A stretch of DNA of 64,000 bases from CAZDIO01 sp964505555 (GTDB lineage Bacteria > Bdellovibrionota_C > UBA2361 > SZUA-149 > CAZDIO01): positions 17,021-81,020 of the forward strand of contig CAZDIO010000102.1 of NCBI GenBank assembly GCA_964505555.1. The letters run 5' to 3'. Shown one piece after another: positions 18,487 through 26,729 of the stretch (position 1 is the first letter of the stretch; the number at the start of each line of letters is the position of its first letter). The notes beneath the pieces were generated by a model, which worked only from the letters and a program-made list of their open reading frames with translations, had not been told where the DNA came from and made no database searches. Position numbers and translations under genes: made by a program.

Positions 18487-20340
18487 CTACGGAACCCCAG
18501 CGAAAAGTGCTGGGTCAAACCCCTTTGCTGTAAGGTGCCCGAGTAAGAATCCTCTCATTTCTTCTCCTGAAGGGATTTCTTTTTTGGGACATGAAGCAGT
18601 GTGTCCTTTGATGTGCTTAGTAACAAAGCGTTTTTTTCTAAAATCGAGTTGAAATATCTGATCACAAACCACACTACCAATCGAGCCGATACTCTGTATC
18701 GGGGAAAGTGAGGGGAACTTCTCAAATCCTCTATTGCCCCGCCTGTGAAATGCACTATTTGAAGCAACACTAATGATTGGGCGTTGTTTCCCTTCTCCAT
18801 TTTTGAGTAACGACTCTCCTTCCATCCAGTGGGGCTTTTCAATACCAAGATAGTCCAAGATAGTCGGCGCAATATCTAAGTTCTGAACATTCCGGGTTAT
18901 TCTTCCCTGATATGTTTTTTTCGGGAACCGGACGAGTAAGGGAAGTCTTTCATCTGTTTTAAAACCCTTTCCATGATCGGTATGCACAATAAGTAAGGTA
19001 TCTTCTAAAAGATCTTCTTTTATTAGCAACGAAACCATCTGCTCTAGATAGTGATCAAAATCAAGAATGGCGTCATCATAAAAATCTCTCATCCATTCCT
19101 TTGTCTGCTCCCTTCCTCCTGAGAACATTTGGGTGGTTGGAAGATACTTTGGTCCATGGGTTCCGATAAGATGGAGATGAATAAAAAAGGGGCGCGGCAG
19201 ACGGGTGATGTTTTTTAAAACTAACTCTATCCTTTCGGGATCCAGTTGATGAATATAGTTTGCCTGCACGACCTGATCGTACTCGTTAATCATGTTTCGA
19301 ATTCCGTACGCATGAAACAGCCGATCTTCAAGTCGGTGATAGATCTGACTTAGAAAATACTCAACAAGTCCAAATCGCTTAAAAAAACTAAATTTTGTCT
19401 CACGGATCTGTCGATTATTTGCCTCATCAAATGCATCCCTCATTCCCAGATCGTAAGGGTCAGCATAGTGCCTCATACTAATATCGACGTTGTAGTACCC
19501 TTGGCGACGAAGAATTCCGGGGAGATGTTCATACGCGGCACTTCCTCGCAAAATATCAGGGGGATAGAGAAGCTTTGTCTCAGTAGGAAGTTTCCCAGTA
19601 AGAATCGAAGCTAGTGAGCACCCGGTATTAGCGCAATTGGTAAATGCATTTTCAAAAACGAGACTCTCCTCACCAAGTTTTTGAAGATACTCCGTCGTTT
19701 TTCGTTCATACCCATAGAGCGATAAATTCGATGCATTTAAACCATCAGAGGAGATAAGCATAATATTTGGAAGTAAATCGTGAGGAGAATTTTTTGGGTG
19801 CGAAGTTTCATTCAATGCTATTGAGCCCCCACGAAAGTTTGAAACACAGAGGATTCCTAAAGAGAGAACGAAGAACGAAAGTGCCACTCTATGCTGAACT
19901 TTTAAAGATCGTTCTTCGCCGTCGTTTTTAGCCATCGTTCTATAGATTCCAAAAAACAAAACGATAAACAGCCCCCCATAGAGAAATCGCCAAGAACCTG
20001 CGGTAGAGATTACCCCGAGATGAAATACTGAATAAGTGAAATTATCGATTAAAAGAAATATTGAGGAGGTAAGCACCACGGCTGAAAAAATCGTCACCAA
20101 CGTAACGATTCTTTTTTTCCCAAAAAACACGGCGAGAGGAAGAGAGAAGACAAGAAGAAACAGTGCTCCAAAAAAAATCCCCACAAGGGGGGAGAGCGAA
20201 AGAACAAGGAGCTTTTCACCCCATGAGACAGGGGAGAGAAACGATGGTTTGGTTACAAAAAATAACCACTCCATCGAGACAAGAAAATAACAACTGAGAA
20301 TCGCTGGAGAAGTTAACAGAATAATTCGTTTGACATTCAC
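18487..20340 (-). CDS. Sulfatase-superfamily membrane enzyme with Thr at the nucleophile position
   Basis: The protein has about 617 residues. Roughly five N-terminal membrane helices are followed by an alkaline-phosphatase/sulfatase-fold domain: NIMLISSDGLNASNLSLYGY, then CANTGCSLASILTG, HLIGTHGP and VHTDHGKGF. Aligned by the closing LTG, the nucleophile position is Thr239, not the Cys or Ser of true sulfatases. The usual Arg of CxPxR is Leu, as in lipoteichoic-acid synthase or phosphoethanolamine transferase-type enzymes. A phospho-group transferase or hydrolase in the periplasm is therefore likelier than a sulfatase. I chose GTG 20340, which overlaps the upstream stop as GTGA; a GTG at 20361 would add seven residues. 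Confidence 0.78.
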   Translation of the reverse strand: MNVKRIILLTSPAILSCYFLVSMEWLFFVTKPSFLSPVSWGEKLLVLSLSPLVGIFFGALFLLVFSLPLAVFFGKKRIVTLVTIFSAVVLTSSIFLLIDNFTYSVFHLGVISTAGSWRFLYGGLFIVLFFGIYRTMAKNDGEERSLKVQHRVALSFFVLSLGILCVSNFRGGSIALNETSHPKNSPHDLLPNIMLISSDGLNASNLSLYGYERKTTEYLQKLGEESLVFENAFTNCANTGCSLASILTGKLPTETKLLYPPDILRGSAAYEHLPGILRRQGYYNVDISMRHYADPYDLGMRDAFDEANNRQIRETKFSFFKRFGLVEYFLSQIYHRLEDRLFHAYGIRNMINEYDQVVQANYIHQLDPERIELVLKNITRLPRPFFIHLHLIGTHGPKYLPTTQMFSGGREQTKEWMRDFYDDAILDFDHYLEQMVSLLIKEDLLEDTLLIVHTDHGKGFKTDERLPLLVRFPKKTYQGRITRNVQNLDIAPTILDYLGIEKPHWMEGESLLKNGEGKQRPIISVASNSAFHRRGNRGFEKFPSLSPIQSIGSIGSVVCDQIFQLDFRKKRFVTKHIKGHTASCPKKEIPSGEEMRGFLLGHLTAKGFDPALFAGVP

Positions 20341-21770
20341 TTCGCAAACTGGCGCACGCACGAATAGAGAATTCTTGTGTTTGACTGAAGCTGTTCTTTC
20401 TTTTCAATACGATAATACTTACTCAAACAAGTTTCAAAATTCTCAATACTATAGTCCCAATAGATGTCCTCTTTATTCTGGAGGAGTCTTTTTACCATTA
20501 CATCTTCTTTGGTGACAAACTCGATCACGAGATCTGATTCGAGAGTTGAAAGCCACTGAACAAGCTCATCAAGAGGAATATTTGCAGAGATCACCAGGTG
20601 ATGAATCAATGCGAGTGCTAAGATGAGTTCCGGTTTTTCTCGATTGGTGATGCTCTTTCGTTCTAATCCACGCCAACCAAGATTCGGTGAAGGATCAGAG
20701 ATATCAGAAACTAACGGAAGAATTTTTCTATTCCCCTCCTCCGCAAGTTGTCGATACAAACGCTCTATCGAGAGATGATCACTATCAAAAGCAACTACGT
20801 AGTCCGCGTTCTTTGCAGCAATTCGTGAATACCTTCCCGTATTGCACCCAAGATCCCACACAAGGTGTCGATGCTTCTGACTTACTACCGTATCAACAAA
20901 TCGCACCTTTGCTTGATCATCTGCATCGGTATAGCTTGTCTGCGTAACATAATCTGCCCACACGGAGGTAGATTCCTTCCAAGTCAACGAGGAAACAAGT
21001 GCTCGTAACCGTTTTGCGTTTGCCTGAATAAGCTCGTGATGAAACCCTGCGGCTTTTAATTCGGCTTTTATATTTGTCTTTGTTCCAGAAAGTGCGTTTT
21101 TTAATTTATTATGGAGATAGACATGCTTAAAAACGCCTCCTTTAAAAAGATCAAAGAAGCCAAGTAAGCGGTTCATCTCTTCAATTTCAATCCCATCGAG
21201 TCTCCCTCGGAGCCATCGTTGAAAAGAAACGTTCTTATACGCCTGAAGAAACAGCGGATAGAGAAACAATTGACAGAACTGTCGGTACCCTGCCCAGGGA
21301 GTTCCCGGTTGCCATTTTTCAAAGGAACAAACATCAATAAATACTGGGAGGCACCCTTGCCATTGAACATTAAAAGAAGAGGCATCTTTTAATGTCATCT
21401 GCTCCTTGAGCGCAGCAATCAAGAGATCAAGCTGCAAAAGTGCTGCAGCTTTGAGCATGCTAAAGCTCCATTCATACGGATAAGAAAGAAAGGGAATTCG
21501 TTCATGTCGTAACACTCCGTGCCATTCTTGGTCGAAGCGCACTCCCTCAAACGTCGCCTCTTTAGTAGCAACAAGCTGACCGGTGTTAAGAAAGCTCTGA
21601 AAGAAATGTGTCTTTTTTAGAAAGAGAAAATCATCGTATGCTTTCTTACTCAGCACCCGATAAACTTCCCCATCCCGATAGACAACCCTCCCTTCTCGAT
21701 CACGAAAGGAGCCCGGCTCATAGATTAATTCTGGAGCGCTTTCTACGCTTTTCACTCCGAGGACAGACAT
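20337..21770 (-). CDS. NoeA-like class I SAM-dependent methyltransferase
   Basis: The 477 residues divide into a long N-terminal region and a methyltransferase domain. The N-terminal region holds ELIYEPGSFRDREGRVVYRDG, RHERIPFLSYPYEWSFSML and LKDASSFNVQWQGCLPVFID, a pattern I associate with NoeA-related proteins. SAM motif I is WDLGCNTGRYSRIA near residues 305-317, with the acidic end of strand beta-2 in VVAFDSDHLSIERLY. NoeA-type proteins methylate glycan-linked substrates; the real acceptor is unknown here. The gene follows the small DPGTGS protein by 5 bp and overlaps the sulfatase-fold gene, so the three genes look like one functional module. Confidence 0.8.
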   Translation of the reverse strand: MSVLGVKSVESAPELIYEPGSFRDREGRVVYRDGEVYRVLSKKAYDDFLFLKKTHFFQSFLNTGQLVATKEATFEGVRFDQEWHGVLRHERIPFLSYPYEWSFSMLKAAALLQLDLLIAALKEQMTLKDASSFNVQWQGCLPVFIDVCSFEKWQPGTPWAGYRQFCQLFLYPLFLQAYKNVSFQRWLRGRLDGIEIEEMNRLLGFFDLFKGGVFKHVYLHNKLKNALSGTKTNIKAELKAAGFHHELIQANAKRLRALVSSLTWKESTSVWADYVTQTSYTDADDQAKVRFVDTVVSQKHRHLVWDLGCNTGRYSRIAAKNADYVVAFDSDHLSIERLYRQLAEEGNRKILPLVSDISDPSPNLGWRGLERKSITNREKPELILALALIHHLVISANIPLDELVQWLSTLESDLVIEFVTKEDVMVKRLLQNKEDIYWDYSIENFETCLSKYYRIEKKEQLQSNTRILYSCVRQFAK

Positions 21771-21775
21771 ATAAA

Positions 21776-22039
21776 CTACTTTGAAGCGGCCCGTTTTGGA
21801 GTTTGGTTTTCATCCTCAGAAGAGAGTTCCTCATTGGAGGCATCCTTACTTCCCTTTGAGTGAAAAAATCCCATAATCCTCCCCCAGAACAATTTAAAAA
21901 CAACTCCCGCTCCTGCAACACCAGCAAGGATAGCTTGTAGCAAAATACTTCCCGTTCCTGGATCAAGATAAGCAAACGCTTTGGTGGGATAGAACAGAGG
22001 AGAGAAAACAAATAGGGCTATTAAGAACAATACTCTCAT
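21776..22039 (-). CDS. Small membrane protein with YLDPGTGS motif
   Basis: This 87-residue protein has an N-terminal signal/membrane segment ending near KAFA, then YLDPGTGSILLQAILAGVAGAG (residues 24-45). A second hydrophobic helix follows, and the tail is charged and acidic (SKDASNEELSSEDE). The DPGTGS motif is, to my knowledge, a recurring feature of small uncharacterised membrane proteins found beside glycan genes. It opens the five-gene operon that runs to 16436. A structural or scaffold role for the methyltransferase and sulfatase-fold enzyme is possible but unproven. Confidence 0.7.
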   Translation of the reverse strand: MRVLFLIALFVFSPLFYPTKAFAYLDPGTGSILLQAILAGVAGAGVVFKLFWGRIMGFFHSKGSKDASNEELSSEDENQTPKRAASK

Positions 22040-22185
22040 AGAAAGCTCCGCAATTTAGTAATTGAACCTAAGCCCTACAAATTTTTAGAAGCATAGTCAA
22101 GATATTCGGTCTCCTGCCGCCGATGTATTTGCGAAGACACTATGGAAACACTGTGGAGCCCCTAAGATTCTTGAAGTTTATACTG

Positions 22186-23238
22186 ATGGAAGCTATAAAA
22201 GCCCAAATGAAAGTGGTAATTCAGATCCCCTGCTTCAATGAAGCAAGCACTCTTCCCCTTGTTTTTAACGACATGCCTCGTTCTATTCCTGGAGTCGATA
22301 TCCTCGAGTATCAGATCATTGATGATGGCTCTACAGATGGAACCGCTGAGGTTGCTCGTAAATTAGGTGTCCATTATGTCGTAAATGTTGGTTCGCCAAA
22401 TCGTCGATGGCTTGGAAGGGCATTTAAGTTAGGGATTGATAATGCACTCAAAAATGGCGCGGACATCGTTGTCAACACTGATGGAGATAACCAGTATCCA
22501 TCGTTTCTTATCCCAACACTCATCGAACCGATCCTCAATGGACGCGCTGACATCGTCATCGGAGATAGAGATCCGGGAGCTGTTGAAGAGTTTTCTATGC
22601 TCAAACGTTTCTTACAAAGACTCGGAAACCGCACTATCCAGTATTTGACAGGAGAGCCTGCGCGAGATGCCGTCAGTGGCTTTCGTGCCTACAGTAGAGA
22701 GGCACTTTTAAAACTTCATGTTTTTACAAACTATACCTACACGGTAGACACCTTGATCCAGGCGAGAAAAAAAGGTTTAGAGATCGCCTGGATAAAAGCA
22801 AGCCCGAATAGAAAAACGCGAGATTCCCGATTAATTACGAGTTTAAGCAGTAAGGTGCGGAAATCTGTGGCAACAATTCTCCGGCTGACTACTGTGTATG
22901 AGCCCTTTAAAACATTTTTATTTTTTAGCATCGCTTTCTTGCTTCCTGGGCTTCTCCTCTTGTCTCGATTTGGGTACTACTATTTCTTTGTGCCATTTGA
23001 GGCTAAGGGGCATATCCAATCGGTAGTAGTAGGATGTGTGCTCATTGTAATCGCTGTGCAGATGTTTGTACTTGGGATATTAGCGGATCTGCTTGCTGTC
23101 AATCGACACTTCGTTGAAGAGCTCTTGACCCGAATGCGACGTCTTGAAATTACAATCGAAAAATCTCATAAGTTCCCAGAAGCAAAAGAGCACGGATTAA
23201 CACAAACCGAGAACGAAAAATTACGCATTAACGCTTAA
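22186..23238 (+). CDS. GT2 glycosyltransferase with C-terminal membrane helices
   Basis: This is a DPM1/ArnC-like enzyme of about 350 residues. VVIQIPCFNEASTLP is at the N terminus, IIDDGSTDGTAEVA and VNTDGDNQYP form the donor and metal sites, and DAVSGFRAYSREALLKL follows. Two C-terminal membrane helices (FLFFSIAFLLPGLLLLSRF, VVGCVLIVIAVQMFVLGI) precede a charged tail. It probably loads a sugar on undecaprenyl phosphate for the GT-C enzymes nearby. The frame is open from ATG 22123, but the family homology begins at MKVVIQIP; I chose ATG 22186, with ATG 22207 also possible. No upstream start has a good Shine-Dalgarno. Confidence 0.85.
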   Translation: MEAIKAQMKVVIQIPCFNEASTLPLVFNDMPRSIPGVDILEYQIIDDGSTDGTAEVARKLGVHYVVNVGSPNRRWLGRAFKLGIDNALKNGADIVVNTDGDNQYPSFLIPTLIEPILNGRADIVIGDRDPGAVEEFSMLKRFLQRLGNRTIQYLTGEPARDAVSGFRAYSREALLKLHVFTNYTYTVDTLIQARKKGLEIAWIKASPNRKTRDSRLITSLSSKVRKSVATILRLTTVYEPFKTFLFFSIAFLLPGLLLLSRFGYYYFFVPFEAKGHIQSVVVGCVLIVIAVQMFVLGILADLLAVNRHFVEELLTRMRRLEITIEKSHKFPEAKEHGLTQTENEKLRINA

Positions 23239-23257
23239 GGAAAAAAGGAGAGGAAAA

Positions 23258-23746
23258 ATGTTTCGCTCAAAGTTTACAAAGAAGGTGCTGGTAATTCTCA
23301 TCATCGTTTTTTTATTGAGTGGTTGTAGTAGCATGCGCTCAGCAAAGCCAACACGAGAGATGCAGATTGCCGTAGCCCTGGTCGCCTTTGAGTACCTTAA
23401 TAACGTCATTCAAACCAATATCGGCTATCTTCAATCTGCGGTGGTCTGGGATGATTATTCAAAAAATATTGGGGTCTCCAAAGATCAGTACCGTTCTCAG
23501 TTAGCATTACTTCGAGACACCTCCACTCCGACAACTCACCCCCTGGTGGATCTCGATCTTGTTGAGACAAAAATTCATGGTGACGATGCAGAGGTTCTTG
23601 TTCAAAAGCATAAACAACCAGATGCCCCGATAATTTCAATCAAGCTTCACTGGTCAGGGGAAGCTTGGTTAGTGGTTGAAGATTCGATTTTTGGAAGAAA
23701 CGGACTTATCGCAACTCACGCTGCAAAAAACAAAACGGTAAGTTAA
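23258..23746 (+). CDS. Putative lipoprotein of unknown function
   Basis: This 162-residue protein has a lysine-rich start, a hydrophobic core and a lipobox LLSGC with the acylated Cys at residue 23, so it should be a lipoprotein. The mature part begins SSMRSAKPTREMQ, has a helix (VALVAFEYLNNVIQTNIGYLQ) and ends in a beta-rich segment with SIKLHWSGEAWLVVEDSIFG. That ending is reminiscent of small SnoaL/NTF2-like folds, but too weakly to name. A strong Shine-Dalgarno (AGGAGAGG) precedes the ATG. It is 19 bp behind the GT2 gene and 9 bp before the UbiD-like gene. Confidence 0.7.
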   Translation: MFRSKFTKKVLVILIIVFLLSGCSSMRSAKPTREMQIAVALVAFEYLNNVIQTNIGYLQSAVVWDDYSKNIGVSKDQYRSQLALLRDTSTPTTHPLVDLDLVETKIHGDDAEVLVQKHKQPDAPIISIKLHWSGEAWLVVEDSIFGRNGLIATHAAKNKTVS

Positions 23747-23755
23747 GTATTCCGA

Positions 23756-25519
23756 GTGTCACTTCTTTACCGCGATCTTCGGAGCTTTCTCCAAGCACTT
23801 CAAAAAGAAAAGGTGCTTGTGGAGATTCATGCGCCAGTGGACCCACACTTAGAGCTTGCAGAAATTCATCGCAGAGTTATCGAACAAAACGGACCTGCTC
23901 TTTTATTTACTCAGGTAAAAGGAGGTCGTTATCCGGTTGTTACAAATCTCTTTGGAACAAAAAAACGGGTGGATCTCGCCTTTGGTCAAAACGGTCCTGC
24001 TCTTGTTCAGCAAGCCGTAGAGCTCGTATGGGAGCTTTTTCCCCCAAGCTACTCAGCACTTTGGGAGAAACGAAATCTGCTCAAACAATTCTTCTCTTTG
24101 GGCAGCGACTCAATTAAAAATGCTCCTGTCCTTGAGGTCCATGAAAGCCCGCCAATGTTATCTCAGCTCCCTCTTCTTACCACCTGGGAACAAGATGGTG
24201 GACCGTTTATAACACTCCCTCTCGTGTACACTGAGCACCCAGAGACTGGCATTTCAAATCTCGGCATCTATCGCATGCAGCGCTACGACGATCAAACCAC
24301 CGGGATGCATATGCAGATCGGAAAAGGCGGGGGATTTCATCTTGCCCGTGCAAAAGAGTTAGGGAAAAAACTCCCGGTGAATGTTTTTGTAGGAGGCGCC
24401 CCAGCAACAATTCTTGCCGCTATTGCTCCATTACCTGAAAATATCCCAGAGATTCTCCTTGCCTCGTTTGTGCTTGGGGAAAAGCTTCGTGTTACAAAAA
24501 ACCCTGCTGGTTCCCTACCCCTCTTTGCGGATGCGGAGTTTGCGCTTACAGGTTTTGTTGATCCTTTAGAAACTCTTCCAGAAGGACCATTTGGTGATCA
24601 CTACGGGTATTATTCGCTCAAGCATGATTTCCCCGTATTTCGTTGCCAGTCAGTATTTCATCGAAAAGACGCGATCTATCCGGCAACCGTCGTTGGAAAA
24701 CCACGACAGGAGGATTTTTTTATTGGCGATTACTTACAGGAACTCCTCGCCCCAATTTTTCCAATCGTCATGCCCACGATAAAAAATATCTGGAGTTACG
24801 GCGAAACCGGTTTTCATTCCCTTGCTGCTGCCGTAATTACAGAACGTTATAAGAGAGAAGCAATGGTCAGCGCTTTTCGAATCCTTGGAGAAGGTCAGTT
24901 GTCACTAACAAAGTTTCTCCTTCTTGTTGATCAAGCACTTGATTTAAAAGATTTCCGCTCTGTCTTTGAGCATGTTCTTGAACGAGCAGATTTTCGCTCC
25001 GATCTCTACGTATTTTCTCACACTTCGATGGATACTCTTGATTATACCGGTCCAAGACTCAATGAAGGGAGTAAAGGGGTGCTCCTCGGAATTGGAAACC
25101 CAATTCGTTCACTCCCTGCTGAGTTTCATGAAACACCACCAAATGATATTGATGCCGTTTTTGTGTTTTGCCGGGGATGTCTTGTCATCAGTGGACCAAG
25201 CTACACTGCGGATAAAGATGCTCCCCAACGTCTTGCAAATCATCCCGCATTTTCAAAGTGGCCAATAATAGTCCTCTGCGATAACGCTGAATTTACTGCA
25301 AAAGAAAGTAGCTCATTTCTTTGGAGTACGTTTACTCGATTTGAGCCCGCTTCAGATATCTATGCAAAGCAGGTATCTCTTCGAGCTTTACATCCAAGTT
25401 TTGAATCTCCGATCGTCATTGATTCGCGAATGAAGCCAAATTATCCTGAAGAACTTTTTTGTGATCCAAACACAAAAAAACTCGTCGACGATCGCTGGTC
25501 GGAATACTTTAAAAGCTAG
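23756..25519 (+). CDS. UbiD-family prenylated-FMN-dependent decarboxylase
   Basis: The 587-residue protein spans the whole UbiD fold. The N-terminal half has YRDLRSFLQALQKEKVLVEI, PALLFTQVKGGRYPVVTNLFGT and GISNLGIYRMQ. It continues with the prFMN-binding region (MHMQIGKGGGFHLARA), EGPFGDHYGYYS, and a C-terminal domain with ERYKREAMVSAFRILGEG and the usual RMKPNYPE-like end. UbiD enzymes catalyse reversible decarboxylation of aromatic or unsaturated acids; relatives act in ubiquinone and menaquinone synthesis. No ubiX-like prenyltransferase is in the window. The start is GTG 23756. Whether it serves quinone synthesis or another acid cannot be told. Confidence 0.9.
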   Translation: MSLLYRDLRSFLQALQKEKVLVEIHAPVDPHLELAEIHRRVIEQNGPALLFTQVKGGRYPVVTNLFGTKKRVDLAFGQNGPALVQQAVELVWELFPPSYSALWEKRNLLKQFFSLGSDSIKNAPVLEVHESPPMLSQLPLLTTWEQDGGPFITLPLVYTEHPETGISNLGIYRMQRYDDQTTGMHMQIGKGGGFHLARAKELGKKLPVNVFVGGAPATILAAIAPLPENIPEILLASFVLGEKLRVTKNPAGSLPLFADAEFALTGFVDPLETLPEGPFGDHYGYYSLKHDFPVFRCQSVFHRKDAIYPATVVGKPRQEDFFIGDYLQELLAPIFPIVMPTIKNIWSYGETGFHSLAAAVITERYKREAMVSAFRILGEGQLSLTKFLLLVDQALDLKDFRSVFEHVLERADFRSDLYVFSHTSMDTLDYTGPRLNEGSKGVLLGIGNPIRSLPAEFHETPPNDIDAVFVFCRGCLVISGPSYTADKDAPQRLANHPAFSKWPIIVLCDNAEFTAKESSSFLWSTFTRFEPASDIYAKQVSLRALHPSFESPIVIDSRMKPNYPEELFCDPNTKKLVDDRWSEYFKS

Positions 25520-25528
25520 AACCATCCT

Positions 25529-25669
25529 ACGGCCATTAAATTAAGGATCTGAAAGAAAGATCTATAGAACCACAGAGACACAGAGCCGCAGAGAAGATTA
25601 ATAAAATCCCTTTCCTCTGTGTCTCTGCGCCTCTGTGGTTTAATAAAGAATCTTTAACTTAATGGCCGT
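25529..25669. repeat. Family C palindromic repeat
   Basis: This is a 141-bp imperfect inverted repeat. The outer arms read ACGGCCATTAA(A/G)TTAA in opposite directions. The inner arms carry ACCACAGAGACACAGAG with GCAGAGAAG on the left and the complementary CTCTGTGTCTCTGCG and CTCTGTGGT on the right. A good copy lies at 59420-59538 and a decayed one at 34948-35071. Confidence 0.85.
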
Positions 25670-25686
25670 GAGAATCCTCCTAACGT

Positions 25687-25762
25687 TAGCTGTAACAAGA
25701 ACCCCGGTCGTTGCGAGCCGGGAAACCTCCGCTCGCAACGACAGGGGTTCTTGTTACAGCTA
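25687..25762. repeat. Family B palindromic repeat
   Basis: A nearly perfect hairpin with arms of about 31 bp. The left arm begins TAGCTGTAACAAGAACCCC and continues GGTCGTTGCGAG. The right arm mirrors it with CTCGCAACGACAGGGGTTC. The loop is about 14 bases. It shares the CTCGCAACGACAGG core with 52468-52569 and the fragments at 56099 and 63987. Confidence 0.85.
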
Positions 25763-25835
25763 AAGTGGAATTGCTTTTAGTGTTTAAAATCTTATCGTGA
25801 GGACGCGTTGACTAGTGCTAGAACAACTCGAATGT

Positions 25836-26009
25836 TTAATTGCCGTGCATCGCGTTTTCCATCTCTGTTGCAGTATGTTCCAGATCTTGATTTAACGATT
25901 GGCCAAAGTTTGCAACTCCTGCCAAACAAACAAGCAACACAGAAGCTGCAAGTAGCAGATACTCAAGTAACGATGCTCCACGCTCGTTTTTTCGAATGTT
26001 CAATACCAT
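25836..26009 (-). CDS. Flp-type (type IVb) prepilin-like small protein
   Basis: This 57-residue gene uses ATG 26007-26009, preceded by a strong AAGGAGAGG Shine-Dalgarno. The protein begins MVLNIRKNERG and continues ASLLEYLLLAASVLLVCLAG, then a short polar tail ending EMENAMHGN. A positively charged leader ending in Gly11, followed by Ala, Glu at +5, Tyr at +6 and a hydrophobic helix, is the prepilin-peptidase signature of Flp/Tad pilins. No tad genes are in the window, so the peptidase and assembly machinery would be elsewhere. Other class III-signal proteins are possible. The gene stands alone on its strand. Confidence 0.72.
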   Translation of the reverse strand: MVLNIRKNERGASLLEYLLLAASVLLVCLAGVANFGQSLNQDLEHTATEMENAMHGN

Positions 26010-26156
26010 AACCTCTCCTTTCCGGTGGCTAACCCCCTTCCAGCCTTATTATGCACGCGAATGCCTAAGGAATTAATCGAGAAATTATGGGAAAATCTTT
26101 AGATAAACTTGAAATCTTTGAATTGAGAAAAATACTTAACTTACTGAAATAACTAG

Positions 26157-26405
26157 TTAATTACTCCAGTACTGCCCACCCTTTTTAGTAACTCCCCGCC
26201 TAAACTGCCAATCTTTCCATGCAAAGGCGAGAAAAAACATCCCAGATACAATAAACAAACTAGCAACCATAGCCGCAAGAATCCGTGGAAACTCAAGGAT
26301 CAGTAACCCAAGTGCCACAAAACAAATTCCGAGGGTGAAAAACATTGAAGTCAGCCCACCCCAAAAATTTGATGCTCTTTGAAAAAACACAACTTGTCGA
26401 AACAT
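26157..26405 (-). CDS. Small two-helix membrane protein, unknown
   Basis: The 82 residues contain two hydrophobic helices (FFTLGICFVALGLLILEF and AAMVASLFIVSGMFFLAFAW) joined by a short loop. The ends are basic (MFRQVVFFQRA and the C-terminal RRGVTKKGG). It resembles small inner-membrane proteins of unknown function. The ATG at 26403-26405 has no strong Shine-Dalgarno. It lies downstream of flagellin on the same strand but beyond the flagellin terminator, so it is probably transcribed separately. Confidence 0.55.
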   Translation of the reverse strand: MFRQVVFFQRASNFWGGLTSMFFTLGICFVALGLLILEFPRILAAMVASLFIVSGMFFLAFAWKDWQFRRGVTKKGGQYWSN

Positions 26406-26729
26406 CTTTTTATCTCTTACGTAATTAATCTATTTGAAGTCTGCTATCATCTCGTAAGCACCCCTTGGAAGATAAGGACGTAAGCCAACTTTGGCAAGAG
26501 CCGCACCAAGAAAAGCTCTCTTCTGAAGATAGCTGGGCAAACAGCATTTGATAAAAACTATCGTCAAATACGGTAAATCCGTCGCTACCCCTTCCTGTAG
26601 TAGCACTGGGTGTAGATAGAGATACTATCAAAAAGGGGGGTAAGTGTCATTCCTACCCTTTGGGAATAACAAAGAGGCAGTGGGGTAGCGTTCTACCCTA
26701 CTGCCTCTTTAATAGTCTTTTTTAATTGT
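26406..26729. other. Gene-poor stretch downstream of flagellin
   Basis: The stretch of 324 bp holds the flagellin terminator at 26671-26710. A 68-codon open frame on the minus strand (26425-26631) has no Shine-Dalgarno and no recognisable protein pattern, so I do not count it as a gene. Confidence 0.5.
26671..26710 (-). terminator. Intrinsic terminator of the flagellin gene
   Basis: An 18-bp stem (AAAGAGGCAGTGGGGTAG and its complement with one G-U pair) closes a 4-base CGTT loop. It lies 19 bp beyond the flagellin stop on the minus strand. The sequence leaving the stem is T-rich (CTCTTTGTTATT). Confidence 0.8.

Larger units (their letters stand above)
25520..25835. other. Gene-free stretch made of two palindromic repeats
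   Basis: After the UbiD-like stop, this 316-bp stretch holds one family C and one family B palindrome (listed separately). It also has about 70 bp of low-complexity DNA up to the prepilin stop. No coding signal was seen. Confidence 0.7.

Noticed and set aside
18487..20340. True arylsulfatase
   Set aside because: The nucleophile position is Thr in CANTGCSLAS and the usual Pro and Arg of CxPxR are absent, so formylglycine formation is not expected.
25808..26011. 67-codon open frame on the plus strand over the prepilin gene
   Set aside because: The minus strand has a better case: a Shine-Dalgarno and a clear prepilin signal. The plus-strand protein has no pattern and no ribosome site.
26425..26631. 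68-codon minus-strand frame downstream of flagellin
   Set aside because: No Shine-Dalgarno, it lies beyond a strong terminator, and the protein sequence shows no domain or periodicity.
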